In this document: positions 16,822 to 26,084 of the stretch, one piece after another
Layout: each line of letters starts with the position of its first letter
Position numbering within the stretch: position 1 is the stretch's first letter
Assembly: GCF_024722015.1 (NCBI RefSeq)
Contig: NZ_JANQBD010000019.1
Location: forward strand, 124,001 to 188,000
Length of the DNA: 64,000 nucleotides
Direction: 5' to 3'
DNA from: Paenibacillus radicis (ex Xue et al. 2023)
GTDB taxonomy: Bacteria; Bacillota; Bacilli; Paenibacillales; NBRC-103111
Translations under genes and position numbers: made by a program
The notes under the pieces: generated by a model
Database searches by the model: none
Seen by the model: the letters and a program-made list of their open reading frames with translations, nothing else
What the model was told of the DNA's origin: nothing

Positions 16822-16860
16822 GGTATGTCTCTATGCTTGTTATTTCTATCGAGACATACC
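16822..16860 (-). other. Hairpin between sulfatase and SLH glycosidase genes
   Basis: GGTATGTCTC and GAGACATACC (16822-16831/16851-16860) form a perfect 10-bp stem with a 19-nt loop, just behind the sulfatase stop on the minus strand. No T-run follows. It may attenuate read-through or protect the upstream message, making the SLH gene less expressed or separately transcribed. Confidence 0.5.
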
Positions 16861-16868
16861 CATCGGTC

Positions 16869-18368
16869 CTATTCCAGACCTAGACGTGAATACTGCTCAT
16901 CGGGCGAGTCATGATCCTCTAATGCTTTGCGCAGCAGCTCTAACATCCTCAACTCCACCGTTTTATCGTGAACTGGATGATTCTGTCCATAATCGTCTAT
17001 GTTATGGAAGAGCAGATGCTCTCTTATAAACGTACTGTTGACATGAAAGGACTGTGTTTGATCCTTCATTCGCACATTATCTCCCGGTATTTTGTACACG
17101 GGAAAGTCCGTCCATTTCAGAAATGGACCTGTCTCAATGCGACTGGGATCAATAATATGATCTGACCCGTAATAATGGCCTATCGTTGTTGGCATAGCCG
17201 TGTACAGATGGATCGGTGAATTGTCTTCCTGTGCCGAAGCTCTGAAGTAGGTGTAAGATCCGTCAGTGATATTAACGTTTTTCCCGAAATAGCCGTATAG
17301 AGCGCAGTCCCTGATGGCAGAAGCATCACCGCGTATCAAGGGCAACCATGATTTGCCATGCAGCTTGTTCTGGCAGCAGCCTGGATCCACTCCGAAATGC
17401 TCCAGCAAGGTTGGGAACACATCGATGTTTTGCGTCAACGCATCGATCCGTTTTCCAGCATACTTGCTTCCCGGCATATGAACCATAAGAGGAATATGGG
17501 CAATTTCGTTGTATGCAGGCATAATATTTTTGGCCATAAAGTTATGCTCACCGAGCAAATATCCATGATCGGAGGTGAAAATTAACAAGGTGTCCTCCCA
17601 CAACCCCTGTTGATCCATCGTATCCAGAAGCTTGCCGACCGAACGGTCCGTCATGGTCAGCAATGCAGCGTAACGCTTCCGTATATGCTTCAGTGCATCG
17701 TCCGGCACATTCACCTGTCCATACTCCGGCCAGTAGTAGGACGGACCTTCGTAATCGTCCTCGTAATCATCGAGCTCGCTGTCCGGCAAGTCGAACGGCT
17801 CATGTGGATCGAATGCCTCCACCCATAGAAGATAATGATCTTCCTCTCGATTATCTTCAAGCCAATTCAATGCAGATTGGATCGTTTTCGGTGAGGAATA
17901 GTCTTCCTCAGTATGAAACTGTGTTCTATTGAGCGCATACTGCGGCATAAATTTGCCGATCTGCTCCGGTTTCTCGGGTGGGCTGACTCTGGAAACCCAT
18001 GAATCCAGCTCTTGACCACGGATGAAATCCCAAGTGTTGAACTGTTGGCAATAATTTTCTCCGCCTACACGGAAATAATGGTAATGGTCTGTTGCTATAT
18101 GCGAAAATATTCCATTATCCCGCAGCACCTGCGGTAAAGTATGATCAAATGGCTCTATCGGCCCCCAATTACGCTCAAGAAACCCAAGCCTCCCGGTCAG
18201 CATATCCCTGCGTGCAGGCATGCAAGGCAGAGAGCCTGACCAATGGTTGGTGAAAACAGCCGATTTCTCAGCCAGCCTGTCCAAATTGGGCGTTGCGATG
18301 CCTGATGCGCCATAAGCGCTAAGATAATGCCGGTTGACCGAGTCCAAGAGCAATACGATTGCTTTCAT
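16869..18368 (-). CDS. Sulfatase, cysteine type (formylglycine-dependent)
   Basis: A 499-residue cytoplasmic-looking arylsulfatase-family hydrolase with no signal peptide. LPCMPARRDMLTG at 47-59 holds the C-x-P-x-R signature; Cys49 would be converted to formylglycine. Metal ligands are LLLDS near the N-terminus and TSDHGYLLGEHNF near 265. It removes sulfate esters from sugars or small aryl compounds. Being intracellular, it should act on oligosaccharides already imported by the permeases encoded just upstream (26 bases). AAGGAG precedes the start. No maturase gene is present in the window. Confidence 0.9.
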   Translation of the reverse strand: MKAIVLLLDSVNRHYLSAYGASGIATPNLDRLAEKSAVFTNHWSGSLPCMPARRDMLTGRLGFLERNWGPIEPFDHTLPQVLRDNGIFSHIATDHYHYFRVGGENYCQQFNTWDFIRGQELDSWVSRVSPPEKPEQIGKFMPQYALNRTQFHTEEDYSSPKTIQSALNWLEDNREEDHYLLWVEAFDPHEPFDLPDSELDDYEDDYEGPSYYWPEYGQVNVPDDALKHIRKRYAALLTMTDRSVGKLLDTMDQQGLWEDTLLIFTSDHGYLLGEHNFMAKNIMPAYNEIAHIPLMVHMPGSKYAGKRIDALTQNIDVFPTLLEHFGVDPGCCQNKLHGKSWLPLIRGDASAIRDCALYGYFGKNVNITDGSYTYFRASAQEDNSPIHLYTAMPTTIGHYYGSDHIIDPSRIETGPFLKWTDFPVYKIPGDNVRMKDQTQSFHVNSTFIREHLLFHNIDDYGQNHPVHDKTVELRMLELLRKALEDHDSPDEQYSRLGLE

Positions 18369-18394
18369 TATGCTTTCTCCTTTTTTCTACGTAA

Positions 18395-19258
18395 TTAGCC
18401 TTTAATTCCCGAAGTGACAATACCTTCAACAAAGTACTTTTGCGTAAACAAGAATAGAATTAATAGCGGTAAAATGATTAACGTCGTTGCCGACATAAGA
18501 AGATTCCATTGTACCTGGGTTTCGTCACGGAACATCGTTAAGGCGAGCTGAACGGTTTTCATCTCATCCGCATTGGTAACAATGAGTGGCCATGTATATT
18601 CATTCCAGGATTGGGTAGCCTTTAATGCTACGAGGGTTGCAAAGATCGGCTTGCTGACAGGCACATAAATGTACAAAAATGTTTGAACACGAGTTAAGCC
18701 GTCAATTTTCGCAGCATCATCCAGTTCTTTAGGAAAGCCAAGATAAAATTGCCTGAACAAAAACACACCGAAGGAACCTGCAACGTAAGGAGCAATTAAG
18801 CCCATATAGGAATTAATCCAGCCTAATCCGCCTTGCCCGAACAGATCATTGCCACCTGCAAGAGGAATATGCTTCAGAATCAAGAACACCGGAATCATAG
18901 TCACCTGAGGAGGAATCATTAAACCTATCAAGGAAATCAAGAACAGGATATCCCTACCCTTAAAGTTCAATCTGCCAAAGCTATAGCCGGCAATAGAGTT
19001 AAGCAATAAGCTTACAATGACTGTAATGACCGTCACAAACACGGAGTTAAAAAAGTATTTTCCCCAGCTGCCCCTGCTCATAGCCTCGACATAATTATGC
19101 CAAACCCATGTTTCCGGGAAAAAAATAAACTGTGGAGCCATTATATCCCCCATCGTTTTCAGCGATGTTAAAACCATCAATATAAAAGGGAATAGCATGA
19201 GTAAAGAGCAGATTAGTACAATTACAGAAAGCCCTAGCCTGGATTTCGTATCTTCCAT
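18395..19258 (-). CDS. Carbohydrate ABC transporter permease, MalG type
   Basis: A 287-residue inner-membrane protein with six predicted membrane helices. The EAA loop that docks the ATPase is present (ELDDAAKIDGLTRVQTF near 178). The tail VTSGIKG is typical of CUT1-family MalG homologues. It pairs with the MalF-type permease 19 bases upstream. No ATPase gene lies in the operon, so a shared MsmX-like ATPase encoded elsewhere probably drives the transporter, as known for CUT1 systems of Bacillales. Confidence 0.92.
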   Translation of the reverse strand: MEDTKSRLGLSVIVLICSLLMLFPFILMVLTSLKTMGDIMAPQFIFFPETWVWHNYVEAMSRGSWGKYFFNSVFVTVITVIVSLLLNSIAGYSFGRLNFKGRDILFLISLIGLMIPPQVTMIPVFLILKHIPLAGGNDLFGQGGLGWINSYMGLIAPYVAGSFGVFLFRQFYLGFPKELDDAAKIDGLTRVQTFLYIYVPVSKPIFATLVALKATQSWNEYTWPLIVTNADEMKTVQLALTMFRDETQVQWNLLMSATTLIILPLLILFLFTQKYFVEGIVTSGIKG

Positions 19259-19277
19259 ACCGTATCAACCACCTTAT

Positions 19278-20195
19278 TTAATCAATGTCATTACCTTGGC
19301 CATATTTGAAATTGACGATGGTAATAACCGCAATAATCGCCAGCAAAACCGTTGCCATAGCAGACGAGTAGCCTAATTGGAATTCACCGAATGCACGGTT
19401 ATATATTTGATGAACAATGGTTGTCGTTGAATTCATCGGACCGCCGTTGGTCAAAATTTTAATTTGTTCAAATACGTTGAAATTGTTAATTAAGCCTGTA
19501 ATCAATAGAAAAAAAGTGATTGGCTTCAGCATAGGTATCGTGATGTAAAAAAACTTGTGCATTGTATGGGCACCATCTACAGAAGCCGCCTCATACAAGT
19601 CGCGCGGAACACCTTGTAACCCGGCCAAATAGATGACCATGTTGTAGCCTACGAATTTCCATATTCCCATAATAATAAGGGCAACCATCGCCCAATTAGC
19701 GTCAAAGAGCCATTGCTTTCCTTGCAGATGAAAAACGCCTAGAACGGTATTGGCGATACCGCGAGACGGTTCATAAATCCACAGCCAGATCATGGATACA
19801 GCAACCATGGAGGTTACATGAGGCGTGAAAAATCCCGTTCTGAAGAAGGAAAGACCAATTAATTTGTTATTTAATAATCCCGCAAAAATCAAACCAAGAG
19901 CAAGCGTAAAGAAGAGGGTAAAAAAAGTGTATATGACCGTATTCTTGAGAGATATCCAGAAAAAGGTATCATCCCATAATACTCTATAGTTTTTGAACCC
20001 GATAAAATCCATACGGTTCATGTCATAATTGGTAAAGCTTAAATAGATGTTCATCAGAATGGGAAGCAGGACGAAGATAAGCAAAAATAAATAAAATGGA
20101 GCAATTAGCGCATAACCAATCGGATCACGGTCTAGCTGCTGTTTTTTCAATCTACTGCTTGCTGCCGCTTCATGGGGTACTGTGCTTGCATTCAT
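19278..20195 (-). CDS. Carbohydrate ABC transporter permease, MalF type
   Basis: A 305-residue membrane protein of the binding-protein-dependent permease family with about six membrane helices. The EAA motif reads DLYEAASVDGAHTMHKF near 206, and FDANWAMVALIIMGIWKF lies in the conserved core. It forms the transmembrane channel with the MalG-type partner. GGAGAACCACA precedes the ATG. The gap to the upstream binding-protein gene holds a hairpin. Confidence 0.92.
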   Translation of the reverse strand: MNASTVPHEAAASSRLKKQQLDRDPIGYALIAPFYLFLLIFVLLPILMNIYLSFTNYDMNRMDFIGFKNYRVLWDDTFFWISLKNTVIYTFFTLFFTLALGLIFAGLLNNKLIGLSFFRTGFFTPHVTSMVAVSMIWLWIYEPSRGIANTVLGVFHLQGKQWLFDANWAMVALIIMGIWKFVGYNMVIYLAGLQGVPRDLYEAASVDGAHTMHKFFYITIPMLKPITFFLLITGLINNFNVFEQIKILTNGGPMNSTTTIVHQIYNRAFGEFQLGYSSAMATVLLAIIAVITIVNFKYGQGNDID

Positions 20196-20232
20196 TGTGG
20201 TTCTCCTTCCAGCCCAAAATCACAATCTTAAG

Positions 20233-20279
20233 CATCAGGCTTGCAGAGCTTATTAGCTGCTATCACTGCAAACCTGATG
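20233..20279 (-). other. Intercistronic hairpin between binding protein and permease genes
   Basis: ATCAGG-C-TTGCAG pairs with CTGCAA-A-CCTGAT across an 18-19 nt loop, one internal mismatch, within the 98-bp gap. Such hairpins downstream of binding-protein genes are known from malE-type operons to stabilise the upstream message and lower permease expression; the same role is inferred. Confidence 0.5.
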
Positions 20280-20293
20280 ATTGAACCGTATCC

Positions 20294-21604
20294 TTATTTG
20301 CTAATGTTTTTCAGCTCTTTTTCAACATTCTCTTGGGCGTCCTTCAGAGCTTGCTCAGGAGATTTCTTCTTGCTCATCGCTTCCTCATAAGACTGGATAA
20401 TGTATTTGTTGTATAGAGTTAACCATGGAACAACAGGCTTCCCTTTACCGTTCTTCACATAATCCAATAAAACACTGTTAAAGGCTGGGTCCTCGTCAGT
20501 AAATTGTTTTTCCAGCGATTTTTTCACAACGGGGATTTTCAAATCCTTATATCGCTTCCATACTTGATCGTTGGACATCATAAATTTAATAAATTCGAAG
20601 GCTTCATCCTTATGCTTGCTCGTGTTTCCGATCGTAAACAGACGGTAGCCGTTGAAAGCGACTTTAGCTTCCTTCTTTAGCACCGGGGCAAAACCTAGCT
20701 TGTCCTTTAGATCAGGATTGTTTTTGATGAGATTACTAATTCCACTGGTTTGCAAAAAGGACATCGCAGACTTACCGCTTATAAAAGGAATTTCATCCTT
20801 TTTTTGGTAATTGTAAGGAATGCTTACTTTTTTACTGTCCAAATCGACCAAAAACTTTAAGCCTTCGATCGCTTTGCTGTCGTTCAGAACGGGCACGCTT
20901 TGCTGTTCATCAATTAACTTTGCGCCATTTTGACGTAAAAAGGGCTCTACAAACACATCCGCGGAAGTATAAGGAATATCAAAGCCGGCGCGAGTGACGT
21001 TACCGTTAGCATCCTTCTTGGTCAGTTTCTCAGCGTAACTCGCCAATTCCTCCCAAGTTGCCGGCGGTTTGTTAGGATCCAAGCCTGCTTCTTGAAAATA
21101 ATCCTTACGGTAAGTCAGAATTTCCGGTGCCGGGAAGAAACCGAGACCCAATGTTTTATCCTGATATTTACCTGCGGTCATTGCGCTTTCCATAACATCG
21201 GCCTTCTCATCCCACTTGCTGATATAAGCATCCAATGGGGCAAAATCACCTTTGGTTCCCCTTGATCCCATGAAAGCCAGGTAGGCGGAGAAAATGTCTG
21301 GCATCGTCCCGCTAAGCTTTGCCGCGTTTAGCTTGGTATCAATATCTTCTGCAGCGGAGGGCAATACGGTCGTTTCAATCTGAACATTGGGATGCAGCTT
21401 TTCGAATTCCTTCGCAGCGTTGTTGAAATATTCATCATTTGCTTTATCTGCACCTGGAAACCAGAATGTTAATTTAACCGGCTCTTTGCTTCCGGTTTCC
21501 TTGCCTGATCCTGATTGATTCGCAGGACTGGAGCTGCAACCTGCCAGAAGACCCCCTAACATGACTGCACTAAGCGTTAATGCGGATACTTTTTTTACAT
21601 TCAC
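20294..21604 (-). CDS. Extracellular sugar-binding lipoprotein of an ABC transporter (CUT1)
   Basis: About 436 residues. The lipobox GGLLAGC near residue 22 marks a lipoprotein anchored outside the membrane, followed by a Ser/Gly linker and a bacterial extracellular solute-binding family 1 fold (LTFWFPGADKANDEYF, AAKLSGTMPDIFSAY). The frame opens at TTG 21613, but GGGGAGG abuts that codon; GTG 21604 has nine bases of spacing and is chosen. It heads the reverse operon (binding protein, two permeases, sulfatase, SLH glycosidase) and fixes substrate specificity. A catabolite-control-like site lies about 80 bases upstream. Confidence 0.9.
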   Translation of the reverse strand: MNVKKVSALTLSAVMLGGLLAGCSSSPANQSGSGKETGSKEPVKLTFWFPGADKANDEYFNNAAKEFEKLHPNVQIETTVLPSAAEDIDTKLNAAKLSGTMPDIFSAYLAFMGSRGTKGDFAPLDAYISKWDEKADVMESAMTAGKYQDKTLGLGFFPAPEILTYRKDYFQEAGLDPNKPPATWEELASYAEKLTKKDANGNVTRAGFDIPYTSADVFVEPFLRQNGAKLIDEQQSVPVLNDSKAIEGLKFLVDLDSKKVSIPYNYQKKDEIPFISGKSAMSFLQTSGISNLIKNNPDLKDKLGFAPVLKKEAKVAFNGYRLFTIGNTSKHKDEAFEFIKFMMSNDQVWKRYKDLKIPVVKKSLEKQFTDEDPAFNSVLLDYVKNGKGKPVVPWLTLYNKYIIQSYEEAMSKKKSPEQALKDAQENVEKELKNISK

Positions 21605-21682
21605 TTTATACAACCTCCCCTTTTCGCTTTATAATGGTACCTCTATTTCTGTAACGGTAACCATTGCTTACTTCATTATTAT

Positions 21683-21697
21683 AGATAACGCTTTCTT
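21683..21697 (-). promoter_or_regulatory. Candidate cre site (CcpA box) upstream of locus A operon
   Basis: The minus strand reads AGAAAGCGTTATCT, one mismatch from the TGNAANCGNWNNCW consensus for CcpA binding. It sits about 80-95 bases before the binding-protein start, in the divergent region shared with the GH35 gene, so glucose repression of either or both is plausible. Confidence 0.4.
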
Positions 21698-21917
21698 TTG
21701 GTGGAAGAATTGAAGTTTAGGTAATTCCTTTACTTGTACAGTAGTTTTTCCAGAAGCCCCGATAATAAAAAGCTCCTGAGCTCAAATATCAAAAAATATG
21801 CATATAAAACCTTAAAAAATTTAGGTGCGTGGAGATTAAGTCATAACTTAGCTTGTTACTTGGTATATAATGGAATTACGAAAAATCCAAATCACAGGAG
21901 GAGAGTTGGGGACATAC

Positions 21918-23693
21918 ATGGCTATATTTGACGTAGAAGGAGACCGTTTTACTTATAATGGCGAGCAGATACGTATTTTGTCCGGAGCGGTGCATTACTT
22001 TCGTGTGGTTCGGGCCTATTGGGAGGACAGGCTTCTTAAGTTGAAATCATGCGGTTTTAATACCGTAGAGACCTATGTCCCATGGAATTTTCATGAACCG
22101 GAGGAAGGGCAGTTCTACTTCGAGGGCATGGCGGATTTGGTTCGTTTTATCGAGAAGGCGGGGGAGCTTGGTCTGCATGTTATCGTTCGCCCCAGCCCTT
22201 ATATTTGTGCGGAATGGGAGTTTGGGGGCTTGCCCGGCTGGCTGCTGAGATATCCGGATATTCGGCTGCGCTGCTCGGATCCGTTGTTTCTGTCCAAAGT
22301 GGATGCTTACTATGACGTGTTGATTCCTAGGCTTGTTCCATTGCTTTGTACAAACGGGGGACCTGTTATTGCTGTTCAGGTGGAGAATGAATACGGCAGC
22401 TATGGCAACGACAAGGCTTACCTGGAGCATATCCGGCAAGGGCTTCTCCAACGCGGAATCGATGTGCTTCTGTTCACTTCCGATGGGCCTACGGACCAAA
22501 TGCTTCAAGGGGGAACGCTTGAGAATGTGCTGGCTACCGTTAACTTTGGCTCCCAGACAGCAGAGTCTTTTGCGAAGCTTCAAGAATACCGCCCCGGACA
22601 GCCGTTGTTTTGCATGGAATATTGGAATGGCTGGTTCGATCATTGGCTAGAGGATCATCATACTCGTGATGCCATAGATGCAGCCAACGTATTCGGTGAT
22701 ATGCTGGAAGCGGGTGCCTCCGTCAACTTTTATATGTTCCACGGCGGTACCAATTTCGGGTTTACTAACGGAGCCAATCATATAAAAGCTTATGAACCGA
22801 CTATCACAAGCTACGATTATGATAGTCCGCTTAACGAGTGGGGCGAGCCGACGGAAAAATATTATGCCATAAGAGAGACCTTGTCTAAGTATGCGGATAT
22901 TGGACAGCTGGAGCTTCCCAAGCCTATGCCCAAGAAAAGCTATGGCACTGTAAAAGTAACCGGGCGTGCTGATTTGTTCTGTCAGTTGAATCGAATTTCT
23001 GAGGCCATACATAGTGTATGCCCTGAACCCATGGAGAAGCTGGGACAATCTTATGGCTTCATCCTGTACACGGCGCAGTTGAGTGGACCCCGAAATGGAC
23101 AGGAGCTTCATTTGCAGGAGGTTCATGACCGGGCACAGATCTTTCTGAACGGTACGGAGCTGGGGGTGGTCGAGCGTTGGAATCCTCAGCCATTGAAAAT
23201 AGAGGTACCGCAAGAAGGGGCAAGGCTTGATATTCTGGTCGAAAATATGGGGAGAATTAACTACGGCCCATTATTGAAGGATTATAAAGGAATTACCGAA
23301 GGCGTCCGCTTGGACAATCAGTTCCAGTTCGGCTGGAGCATGCATCCGCTGCCGATGGAGCAGTTGGAGCAGCTTCAATTTGAAGTTCTTACAGATGGCG
23401 ATTCTATTGACGGCCCGGCCTTCTACAAGGCTAACTTCCATGTTGGAGAGATCGCGGATACCTTTTTAAGCTTGGAAGGCTGGAGCAAAGGTGTAGCTTT
23501 TATAAACGGCTTTAACCTCGGGAGATACTGGAATGTTGGACCTCAAAAAACATTGTATGTCCCAGGGCCCTTGCTGCGTGATGGAGATAATGAATTAATT
23601 CTTTTTGAGCTGCATGGCTCCAAACATGCTGAGGTTGCTTTTATAGATGTCCCCGATTTGGGTAAAGAGGCAGCTATTACGCCTGAGTTTTAG
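21918..23693 (+). CDS. Beta-galactosidase, glycoside hydrolase family 35
   Basis: About 591 residues, the usual size of bacterial GH35 enzymes. Landmarks are the TIM barrel opening ILSGAVHYFRV (20-30), NTVETYVPWNFHEP (48-61), acid/base Glu158 in QVENEYGSYG, nucleophile Glu234 in CMEYWNGWFDHW, and two C-terminal beta-sandwich jelly rolls. No signal peptide, so it works in the cytoplasm on imported oligosaccharides, releasing terminal beta-galactose. A frame extension reaches 21870; TTG 21906 and ATG 21918 are the realistic starts behind AGGAGGAGAG, and the ATG starts at the family's usual first residues. Divergent from the transporter/sulfatase operon. Confidence 0.9.
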   Translation: MAIFDVEGDRFTYNGEQIRILSGAVHYFRVVRAYWEDRLLKLKSCGFNTVETYVPWNFHEPEEGQFYFEGMADLVRFIEKAGELGLHVIVRPSPYICAEWEFGGLPGWLLRYPDIRLRCSDPLFLSKVDAYYDVLIPRLVPLLCTNGGPVIAVQVENEYGSYGNDKAYLEHIRQGLLQRGIDVLLFTSDGPTDQMLQGGTLENVLATVNFGSQTAESFAKLQEYRPGQPLFCMEYWNGWFDHWLEDHHTRDAIDAANVFGDMLEAGASVNFYMFHGGTNFGFTNGANHIKAYEPTITSYDYDSPLNEWGEPTEKYYAIRETLSKYADIGQLELPKPMPKKSYGTVKVTGRADLFCQLNRISEAIHSVCPEPMEKLGQSYGFILYTAQLSGPRNGQELHLQEVHDRAQIFLNGTELGVVERWNPQPLKIEVPQEGARLDILVENMGRINYGPLLKDYKGITEGVRLDNQFQFGWSMHPLPMEQLEQLQFEVLTDGDSIDGPAFYKANFHVGEIADTFLSLEGWSKGVAFINGFNLGRYWNVGPQKTLYVPGPLLRDGDNELILFELHGSKHAEVAFIDVPDLGKEAAITPEF

Positions 23694-23774
23694 TATGAGC
23701 CGCTGGATGCATCTTCAAATAAAAGCTTGCAGCTGCATCTGCAGAGTACACAATAAACCAGACGTACTTTTGTT

Positions 23775-23800
23775 AAGAACCGATATGGGTTCTTTTTTTT
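23775..23800 (+). terminator. Terminator after the beta-galactosidase
   Basis: AAGAACC and GGGTTCTT form a compact stem with a five-base loop followed by eight or more T residues, about 80 bases behind the stop codon. Confidence 0.85.
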
Positions 23801-23901
23801 TACATATATAGAATTTATATGTTTCGGGGCTCCCCGCTAAGTATCTGAATCAACTTCGAAGCAAGACCCCACTTTGTGGGGATATTTTATGCAAAAAACA
23901 A

Positions 23902-23979
23902 GAGGTCTATGGCGATGCGGAATTGAGCAGATTACTGGATGTAGATCTTTCCAAATACAGCCAATTCGTATACTATTAG
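23902..23979 (+). pseudogene. Possible 3' gene remnant of 25 codons
   Basis: A frame reading EVYGDAELSRLLDVDLSKY and ending FVYY-stop looks coding-like but has no start codon or ribosome binding site. A short CCCCAC/GTGGGG hairpin lies just upstream (23867-23881). The rest of the 320-base gap between the GH35 terminator and the next gene holds nothing recognisable. Confidence 0.2.
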
Positions 23980-24014
23980 TAAAGATATACATCATGTGAA
24001 GGGGAGTTATCGAT

Positions 24015-26060
24015 ATGCACGATAGATCGAAACCCAGAGCCGCTCATAATGTCGCGGCCTCCAGCCGCTCCACTGCACAGCAGGGAGGGCAGACCACGCA
24101 GACGGCCCCATTTCCAACGGGTGGATTTGGCATGTCTTCGACAGCAGGTATCATGCAGCTTCAGCGTTCGATAGGTAATCAAGCGGTAGGCAGAATGATG
24201 ATGGACAAGCGTATTCAACGCAATACGTCGGGTTCTCCTCCTGTTCCTACTAAGCTGCCCGCATCTCTGCCGAATTCGAAGGCAGCTTCGATGAAATCGA
24301 TTATGGGTGCTCATTTGCGTGATTATGACAAACAGACCGATGCTGCAACCAATAGTGAGACGTTTACCGTCCAGGAAGATAAAATGATAGGATCCAAGAT
24401 TAGTTTCCGTGGCGAATTTGAAACCTATGATGTAACCGATAGTACAGGCAAATGGAAATTAGCCAAGTTTGATGGTAAACACGGATTTATTCGAAGCAAT
24501 AAGATTGGGGAAATCAAGGGACTGTCGGGAGCGAGGGACAAGCTTCAGCAGATCACGGCGCAGCAAGCGCCTAATACTCGCATGGATCAGATCGGTGCTC
24601 CTGCCGAAGAAGAAACGGCTAGTATTGAAGATAGGATTGAAATGATCGGTGAGGGAAGCGATATAATAAACACCGGACCGGGCGGCGTTTCAGAATCGTT
24701 GGATATTCGTATTGATGATATCGATGGTGTTGAGGGTAAAGAAGAATTAAAAGAGGAGCTGGAGCTGCAAAATGCCAAATTAGGCATGGCAACGGCTCCG
24801 GGGGACATGTTAATGTCCGGTCTCAACGGTCTCGTAGCGATGAAGAAGATTGTGGACACGGTTAATGACACGGAAAAATCGGCTACAGAGAAAGGCTTTG
24901 ACATCACTGAAGGTGTACTCGATACAGGAAAGTCGCTCCAGAAAGGTGTTGAGAGCACCTCAGGGTTTGCCGATAATATCGGAAAGCTATCTGACACAAG
25001 TGTCACAGGAGCCGAAGCGGTAAGCGATTGGTCGGGCTCCGTAGGCGAAGCTATATCTGCAATCAAAAGCTCTTTCATGATTGTCAAAAATGTATACGAT
25101 CTGTTCAGCAAAGCGACCAGCAGCGAGGGCATCAGCGCCGATGAGGCTTTGAGCGGAGGGCTCGAAGTGGTTAGCAACGGACTTAAAGTTGCCCAATCGG
25201 CTGTTAAGACTGTGAAATCGATTCTGGATATTCTAAAGGTTGGAGGAGCGGGGCTTGCGCAGGCAATTCCGGGACTTGGCATTGCGATCAGCGGTATTAC
25301 CATTACGATCAAGGTTTACGGTATGATTAAGTCGGCCATAGCTACTTATCGGATGACACAGGCCAAGCGGAAATTCAAAGAGGATTACGCCAGCAAGGAT
25401 TACGTTGGGGCTAAGCAGTACACGCTGTTTGGCAGAAACTTGTGGAGCTCCTTCAATCCGGGGACGGATACAGCCAAGCTGCAGCAGCGAAAGCAGGATT
25501 TAATCGCGAAGGGAGCTGCGGCGAGCGATGCTGAACAAGTGGAGCTGCGGGATATTCAGGAGTACGAAGTAGCCAAAGAAATGAAGTATATCAATCAGAA
25601 ACGATTGACGAGAGCGGGCATTCAGATTGGCCTTGAAATGACTAATATCGCCGGGGATATCGCTACTTTAAGCGGTGCCGGGGCCCAAGTCGGAGTACCA
25701 TTGAAGGCTGTAGCGGCAGGAGTTGGCGTTACAATGAGCTTGGGCCGGAAAGCAAAACAAATAGGCCGTGACCGCGCGGCCAAGCCGGATGCATGGAAGC
25801 TTACCAAAATGGTGTTTAATGCAGAGAAATCCTCCACTGTTAAGCATGCGAAAAGAGTTGAGCAAAGTAATTTGATATTGGATATGATAGCGAAGCTTCC
25901 AGAGTATAAGCCTAGTGATCCTGACATTAAAAAACAGTACAAGCGCGTCGAGAATTTTATAGCCTCTAGCGGCGTCAATCCTATGGAGCTGTACAGACTT
26001 AACGGAGACGTTGGCAAGCAGCGCGAGCTACTGATTAAGAGTATGAAGAAACGCGAATAA
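24015..26060 (+). CDS. Large helical protein with LQRxxGNxAV motif, possible injection-system cargo/toxin
   Basis: 681 residues, no signal peptide. A disordered Ser/Gln/Thr-rich N-terminus leads to MQLQRSIGNQAVGRMM near 47-62, a short motif known from proteins linked with extracellular contractile injection systems (DUF4157-type neighbourhoods). Residues about 85-165 end in WKLAKFDGKHGFIRSNKIG, resembling an SH3b fold. After an acidic stretch (190-255), 260-430 is a long helical region of small residues, and 405-440 (IPGLGIAISGITITIK) is a glycine-rich hydrophobic segment as in pore-forming or TMP-like proteins; a similar segment follows near 555-580. AAGGGGAG precedes the ATG. The small chaperone-like gene follows by 24 bases. 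No injection-tube genes are in the window. Function is inferred. Confidence 0.6.
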   Translation: MHDRSKPRAAHNVAASSRSTAQQGGQTTQTAPFPTGGFGMSSTAGIMQLQRSIGNQAVGRMMMDKRIQRNTSGSPPVPTKLPASLPNSKAASMKSIMGAHLRDYDKQTDAATNSETFTVQEDKMIGSKISFRGEFETYDVTDSTGKWKLAKFDGKHGFIRSNKIGEIKGLSGARDKLQQITAQQAPNTRMDQIGAPAEEETASIEDRIEMIGEGSDIINTGPGGVSESLDIRIDDIDGVEGKEELKEELELQNAKLGMATAPGDMLMSGLNGLVAMKKIVDTVNDTEKSATEKGFDITEGVLDTGKSLQKGVESTSGFADNIGKLSDTSVTGAEAVSDWSGSVGEAISAIKSSFMIVKNVYDLFSKATSSEGISADEALSGGLEVVSNGLKVAQSAVKTVKSILDILKVGGAGLAQAIPGLGIAISGITITIKVYGMIKSAIATYRMTQAKRKFKEDYASKDYVGAKQYTLFGRNLWSSFNPGTDTAKLQQRKQDLIAKGAAASDAEQVELRDIQEYEVAKEMKYINQKRLTRAGIQIGLEMTNIAGDIATLSGAGAQVGVPLKAVAAGVGVTMSLGRKAKQIGRDRAAKPDAWKLTKMVFNAEKSSTVKHAKRVEQSNLILDMIAKLPEYKPSDPDIKKQYKRVENFIASSGVNPMELYRLNGDVGKQRELLIKSMKKRE

Positions 26061-26084
26061 ACAAACTAACCGGAGGGAATGCCG

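Noticed and set aside
24587..25312. 241-residue open frame on the minus strand inside the large 681-residue gene
   Set aside because: Serine/isoleucine-rich mirror of the coding strand with no start signal or family similarity; typical antisense shadow.
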